From positions 1-9,925 of the forward strand of contig CANBPJ010000063.1 of NCBI GenBank assembly GCA_947371415.1: a stretch of 9,925 bases of DNA, written 5' to 3'. The notes beneath the pieces are model-generated. The model worked only from the letters and a program-made list of their open reading frames with translations, ran no database searches and was not told the DNA's origin. Made by a program: the position numbers and the translations under genes. Position 1 is the stretch's first letter. Each line of letters opens with the position of its first letter. This stretch comes from Burkholderiaceae bacterium. GTDB lineage: Bacteria; Pseudomonadota; Gammaproteobacteria; Burkholderiales; Burkholderiaceae. This document shows, one piece after another, positions 6,379 through 9,925 of the stretch.

Positions 6379-7269
6379 TTAATTGAATAATTCCGAAGAA
6401 TATTGTGCGGCAGTGAAGGGGGCTAAGTCATCAATTCCCTCGCCTTTGCCTAGCGCTAAGACGGCTGGTTTTGGCCCATTATTTAAGGTGTGGGCGAGGG
6501 CGCAAATCACTCCTCCTTTGGCTGTACCATCCAATTTGGTCACGATTAAGGCAGTGAGTCCTAAGGCTGCGTGGAAGGCCTTTACCTGGCTTAAACCGTT
6601 TTGACCGGTATTGCCATCCAGAACGAGCAAAGTCTGGTGTGGCGCCCCTGGAAGGGCCTTGCCGATGACTCTCTTGACCTTCTTTAACTCTTCCATCAGA
6701 TGGTCTTGAGTGGCGAGCCTTCCTGCAGTGTCAATAATCAGAATATCGCTCTGACGAGAAATCGCCGCATGAATAGCGTCGTGTGCCACTGCCGCGGCAT
6801 CACCACTCTCTTGCATGATGACGTCTACTTGATTGCGACCACCCCATTCAAGGAGTTGGTTACGTGCTGCAGCCCTGAAGGTATCACCCGCTGCGAGCAG
6901 AACAGATTTACCTTGAGATTGAAAGAGTCGGCACAGCTTGCCGATGGTGGTGGTTTTGCCGGCACCATTGACGCCAATGACTAGCCAGATCTCAGGCGCC
7001 ATCTTCTGTTCATGCACATACAGAGGATTGGGGATAGGCTCTAAAGGTTTTAATAGGGCGGCAACTTCTTGCACTAATAATTGTTTGAGATCTTCTGGAT
7101 TATTGGCTTTCTCTGATTTAGCCGCCTTACGGAGTTTGCTAATCAGTTGCTCAGTCGTGGGTAAGCCCACATCGCTAAGGATGAGAGATTCTTCTAGGGC
7201 ATCAAACCAGGCTTCATCAGTCTGATTGGATTTAAATAGGGATCCGAGGGTTTTACGTAAGCCGAACAT
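6379..7269 (-). CDS. ftsY: Signal recognition particle receptor FtsY, short form
   Basis: An SRP-type GTPase that docks ribosome-nascent-chain-SRP complexes at the inner membrane for insertion of membrane proteins. The 296-residue product is the NG core: a helical N domain (about 18-75) and a G domain with P-loop GVNGAGKTTT (99-108), DTFRAAA (129-135), DTAGR (180-184), TKLDGTAKGG (244-253) and GKGEGIDDL (274-282). It lacks the long acidic A domain of the 497-residue E. coli protein. The N-terminal MFGLRKTLGSLFKS can form the amphipathic membrane-targeting helix known in this family. ATG 7269 is the only sensible start, since an in-frame stop lies close upstream. The purine stretch AAGGA is about 16 bases away, too far for a normal ribosome-binding site. 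It precedes rpoH with no clear terminator between them. Confidence 0.96.
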   Translation of the reverse strand: MFGLRKTLGSLFKSNQTDEAWFDALEESLILSDVGLPTTEQLISKLRKAAKSEKANNPEDLKQLLVQEVAALLKPLEPIPNPLYVHEQKMAPEIWLVIGVNGAGKTTTIGKLCRLFQSQGKSVLLAAGDTFRAAARNQLLEWGGRNQVDVIMQESGDAAAVAHDAIHAAISRQSDILIIDTAGRLATQDHLMEELKKVKRVIGKALPGAPHQTLLVLDGNTGQNGLSQVKAFHAALGLTALIVTKLDGTAKGGVICALAHTLNNGPKPAVLALGKGEGIDDLAPFTAAQYSSELFN

Positions 7270-7281
7270 AATCGATACAAT
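7252..7281 (+). promoter_or_regulatory. Possible promoter of the M16 protease pair
   Basis: TACAAT at 7276-7281 matches a -10 box at five of six bases, and TTTACG at 7252-7257, 18 bases upstream, matches a -35 at four of six. The -35 would lie inside the 5' end of ftsY, as the space between these divergent genes is only 62 bases. This is a pattern match only. Confidence 0.3.
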
Positions 7282-7317
7282 TTAATCCTTGCATCTTATC
7301 AATTTAATTCTTGGGAT

Positions 7318-7323
7318 AGGTGA
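7318..7323 (+). promoter_or_regulatory. Ribosome-binding site of the first M16 gene
   Basis: AGGTGA lies eight bases before ATG 7332 and is a good match to the anti-Shine-Dalgarno. It overlaps the alternative in-frame GTG start at 7320, which argues that the ATG, not the GTG, is the true start. Confidence 0.7.
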
Positions 7324-7331
7324 TCTTACAG

Positions 7332-8705
7332 ATGCGCTCCACTTTACTGCGTTTTTCTTTCTATTTGATGCTCTGTTGCCCAACTGCTTGGGCAGCGACA
7401 GATGCTGGCACAGCAAATACCCACGAGTTTCAACTCTCTAATGGACTCAAGCTCATTGTGCGTGAGGATCATCGAGCGCCTACAGTGGCACACATGGTTT
7501 GGTACCGCGCTGGCTCGATGGATGAAGTCAATGGCAAGACTGGCGTAGCGCATGTGCTTGAACACATGATGTTTAAGGGTACGGACAAAGTAAAGTCAGG
7601 CGAATTCTCCCGCTTGGTGGCTGCTGTTGGTGGGCGCGAAAATGCTTTCACTTCCCGCGATTACACGGCCTATTTTCAGCAAGTTGAAAAGTCTAAGTTG
7701 GATGAGGTTATCAAGCTCGAGGCGGATCGGATGAGCAATCTCAATTTTGACGATACAGAGTTTCTGAAAGAAATTCAGGTGGTGATGGAAGAGCGTCGTC
7801 TGCGCACCGAAGACAACCCTAGCAGCTTACTCAATGAGTCCTTAATGGCTACTGCATATATGAGTTCACCTTATCGCCACCCCGTGGTGGGATGGATGAG
7901 TGATCTTGAGAATATGAAGGCGGCTGATGCGCGTGACTGGTATCGCAGTTGGTACAAACCGAATAATGCAACAGTAGTGATTGCCGGTGATGTTGATCCC
8001 AAGGTAGTTTTACAGGCTGTAGAAAAATATTATGGGGCTGCTTCCGCAAAGGAATTACCAGTACGTAAACCCCAAGTAGAGCCGCCACAAAAAGGCGTAA
8101 AGAAAGTACAAGTAAAGGCACCAGCGGATAGCCCGCAATTGGCCATGGCCTGGAAGGTGCCAAAACTTCAGCCTGGAAAATTGGATGATGATGAGCCCTA
8201 TGCCTTAGAGCTATTGGCAGCTGTGCTGGATGGCTATGACAATGCTCGTTTGAATCGCACCCTCATTAAGCAAGAGCGAGTGGTGAATGATGTGGGCGTT
8301 GGTTATGACATGATCTCCAGGGGCCCAGAACTATTTTTAATTAGTACCAGTATGGCTAAAGGCAAAACAGTCGAGCAGGCTGAGAGCAGTATTCGGAAGG
8401 TGTTAAAGGAAATTGCCGACACAGGAATTCTGGAGTCAGAGCTCAAGCGCATTAAGGTACGCATTCTGTCTGATCAAATTTATAAGCGCGACTCCATCTT
8501 TGGCCAAGCAATGGAAATCGGCAGTACAGAGATGGCTGGATTTTCCTGGCGAGAAATTGATCTGATGCTAGAGAAGATGCAAACCATCACTCCTGCACAA
8601 GTTCAGGCTGTTGCAAAAAAATATTTAGTTGATGAAGGGCTAACCTTAGCAGTCTTAGATCCACAGGCGCGCAAGTCTGGTGAGAGTAAGCAAGGGAGTA
8701 AATAA
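7332..8705 (+). CDS. Exported M16-family zinc metallopeptidase, catalytic partner
   Basis: A periplasmic peptidase of the inverzincin (M16) family, related to the mitochondrial processing peptidase beta subunit. The 457-residue product starts with a signal peptide (Arg2, Arg7, hydrophobic core, AWA|A with cleavage after residue 21). The zinc motif HVLEH is at 74-78 (His74, His78 ligands; Glu77 catalytic), and the third ligand is Glu153 or Glu154 in VVMEERRLR. The second M16 domain occupies the C-terminal half, but where partners have a glycine-rich loop it reads VLDGYDNARLNRTL, and no R/Y pair is evident. ATG 7332 is supported by AGGTGA at 7318-7323. Its stop overlaps the next start by one base (TAATG), so the two M16 proteins are probably made together. 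Substrate is unknown. Confidence 0.93.
   Translation: MRSTLLRFSFYLMLCCPTAWAATDAGTANTHEFQLSNGLKLIVREDHRAPTVAHMVWYRAGSMDEVNGKTGVAHVLEHMMFKGTDKVKSGEFSRLVAAVGGRENAFTSRDYTAYFQQVEKSKLDEVIKLEADRMSNLNFDDTEFLKEIQVVMEERRLRTEDNPSSLLNESLMATAYMSSPYRHPVVGWMSDLENMKAADARDWYRSWYKPNNATVVIAGDVDPKVVLQAVEKYYGAASAKELPVRKPQVEPPQKGVKKVQVKAPADSPQLAMAWKVPKLQPGKLDDDEPYALELLAAVLDGYDNARLNRTLIKQERVVNDVGVGYDMISRGPELFLISTSMAKGKTVEQAESSIRKVLKEIADTGILESELKRIKVRILSDQIYKRDSIFGQAMEIGSTEMAGFSWREIDLMLEKMQTITPAQVQAVAKKYLVDEGLTLAVLDPQARKSGESKQGSK
8692..8698 (+). promoter_or_regulatory. Ribosome-binding site of the second M16 gene
   Basis: AAGGGAG lies within the last codons of the first M16 gene, six bases before ATG 8705. It supports that start over the in-frame ATG at 8720 and provides for translation coupled to the upstream gene. 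Confidence 0.7.
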
Positions 8706-9925
8706 TGCTAGCAAGCAAAATGATCAAGCGTCTTATTCCTGTCTGTCTATTGGTATTCGGTCTACTTCCATCTGCCCAAGCTATTTTGCCAATTGAGAAG
8801 TTGGATGCTTATAAGGGCGCGCAAGCCTATTTGGTGCGAACTACATCCTTACCTATAGTAGATATTGAGATCAGCATTGATGCAGGCGATCGCTATGATC
8901 CTGCAGCAAAGAGTGGTCTAGCAACGGTGGCTGGTCAGCTAATGAACTATGGCGCCAAGTCCAATGTCGGCTTGTTAACAGAGGCGCAGATTGCTGATGA
9001 GATTGCTGATTTGGGTGCAAACCTCAGCGTCTCTGTCAGCGGTGAGCGCGCAGTGATGCGCATACGGACCCTCAGTAGAAAAGACTTGCGTGATCGTGCC
9101 GTTCAATTAGCCTCAGCCATGTTGAGTGCACCTACTTATGACGCCAAGATCTTGGCGCGTGAGAAGCAAAGAATGAGCACTGCTTTGCTAGAGTCAGAGA
9201 CAAAGCCCGAGTCAGTCTTGGACCGTCGCTTCAGAAAATCCGTTTATGGAAATTACCCGCTAGCCAATTCTCCAACGGTCCAAAGTGTTGCCAATATCAC
9301 TGCATTAGATCTGCAGCAGTTTCACAAGCTGTTTTACCGTGGCGACAGAATGATCGTCAGTATTGTTGGTGATGTTAGCAAAACTGAGGCTGCTGAAATC
9401 GTTCAAGCTCTATTGCAAAAAGTACCTCAAGCCGGCCCTCCTGTCGCCAAGTTGCCGGAGTTTGAGCGCTCACCAGTAGAGCCCTTGAATCAACGCGAAA
9501 TCACCATCCCATTTGATTCGCAACAAGCGCATATCGCTATGGGCATGACTGCGGTCACACGCAGTAACCCTGATTATTTCCCTTTACTAGTGGGTAATTA
9601 CATTTTGGGCGGTGGTGGCTTTGTTTCGAGACTGATGTCAGAGGTTCGTGAACAGCGCGGCCTGGCCTATAGTGTCTTTAGTTACTTTGCCCCCGGTAAG
9701 GATGTGGGAATATTTCAGGCGGGGCTGCAAACCAAGAATGATCAAGCCTCCCTAGCGCTTGAAGTAATGAGTTCAACAATTGCGCAATTTATTGCCAATG
9801 GACCTACACAAACTGAGCTAGATGCGGCTAAAGCCAATTTGATGAATGGCTATCCCTTAAGAATTGATAACAATCGCAAGTTGCTCGATAACGTGTCATC
9901 TATTGCTTGGAATAATTTGCCCCTC
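8705..9925 (+). CDS. Exported M16-family protein lacking the zinc motif, 3' end cut by the window
   Basis: An open frame of 407 codons runs from ATG 8705 to the last base with no stop, so the C-terminus is missing. The N-terminus is a signal peptide (Lys8, Arg9, hydrophobic core, AQA|I with cleavage after residue 26). It aligns with the first M16 protein, but the HxxEH position reads TVAGQ (74-78): both histidines and the catalytic glutamate are lost, although Glu153 remains at the third-ligand position. It keeps the glycine-rich loop GGGGFVSRLMSEVREQRGLAY (302-322, with Arg318 and Tyr322), the substrate-binding element typical of M16 partner subunits. It is therefore probably the non-catalytic half of a heterodimer, like the alpha subunit of mitochondrial processing peptidase. 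It overlaps the catalytic gene by one base. Confidence 0.92.
   Translation, partial: MLASKMIKRLIPVCLLVFGLLPSAQAILPIEKLDAYKGAQAYLVRTTSLPIVDIEISIDAGDRYDPAAKSGLATVAGQLMNYGAKSNVGLLTEAQIADEIADLGANLSVSVSGERAVMRIRTLSRKDLRDRAVQLASAMLSAPTYDAKILAREKQRMSTALLESETKPESVLDRRFRKSVYGNYPLANSPTVQSVANITALDLQQFHKLFYRGDRMIVSIVGDVSKTEAAEIVQALLQKVPQAGPPVAKLPEFERSPVEPLNQREITIPFDSQQAHIAMGMTAVTRSNPDYFPLLVGNYILGGGGFVSRLMSEVREQRGLAYSVFSYFAPGKDVGIFQAGLQTKNDQASLALEVMSSTIAQFIANGPTQTELDAAKANLMNGYPLRIDNNRKLLDNVSSIAWNNLPL

Noticed and set aside
7849..8163. 104-codon minus-strand open frame inside the first M16 gene
   Set aside because: It is opposite conserved M16 coding sequence and shows no recognisable protein features.

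Overview
The window is an ordinary, gene-dense chromosomal segment of a betaproteobacterium of the order Burkholderiales. Moderate GC content, protein wording and gene order suggest Polynucleobacter or a close relative. That placement is by recognition only, with no database search. There is no gene-free stretch over 300 bases; the longest gap is the 96 bases before rpoH. I see no tRNA, rRNA, CRISPR array, insertion sequence or phage gene.

Region 1 (1-1232) is the end of an aa3-type cytochrome c oxidase cluster. It holds the tail of a DUF2970 membrane protein, then coxC (subunit III), closed by a strong bidirectional terminator. A small two-helix membrane protein on the minus strand converges on that terminator.

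Region 2 (1253-5315) is a tight plus-strand assembly operon for the same oxidase: SURF1, a membrane-anchored thioredoxin-like protein, heme A synthase (COX15/CtaA), heme O synthase (COX10/CtaB) and a SCO copper chaperone. Successive genes overlap by 4 bases or are 1 base apart, which suggests translational coupling. Together they convert heme B to heme O to heme A, insert it into subunit I and deliver copper to the CuA site.

Region 3 (5341-7269, minus strand) holds ftsY (signal recognition particle receptor) followed by rpoH (heat-shock sigma-32). The gap before rpoH contains a perfect CIRCE operator, TTAGCACTC-N9-GAGTGCTAA, overlapping a probable promoter. This implies that the repressor HrcA controls the heat-shock sigma factor itself. 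It is the most interesting regulatory signal in the window.

Region 4 (7332-9925, plus strand) is divergent from ftsY and encodes two exported M16-family proteins with start and stop overlapping by one base. The first has the complete zinc motif HxxEH. The second has lost it but keeps the glycine-rich loop and R/Y substrate-binding pair that the first lacks, so they look like a complementary heterodimeric protease. The second gene runs off the 3' edge.

I found no convincing undescribed system. The points worth a second look are the CIRCE-rpoH arrangement, the split M16 pair, the C-x6-C thioredoxin-like protein and the back-to-back starts of SURF1 and its divergent neighbour.
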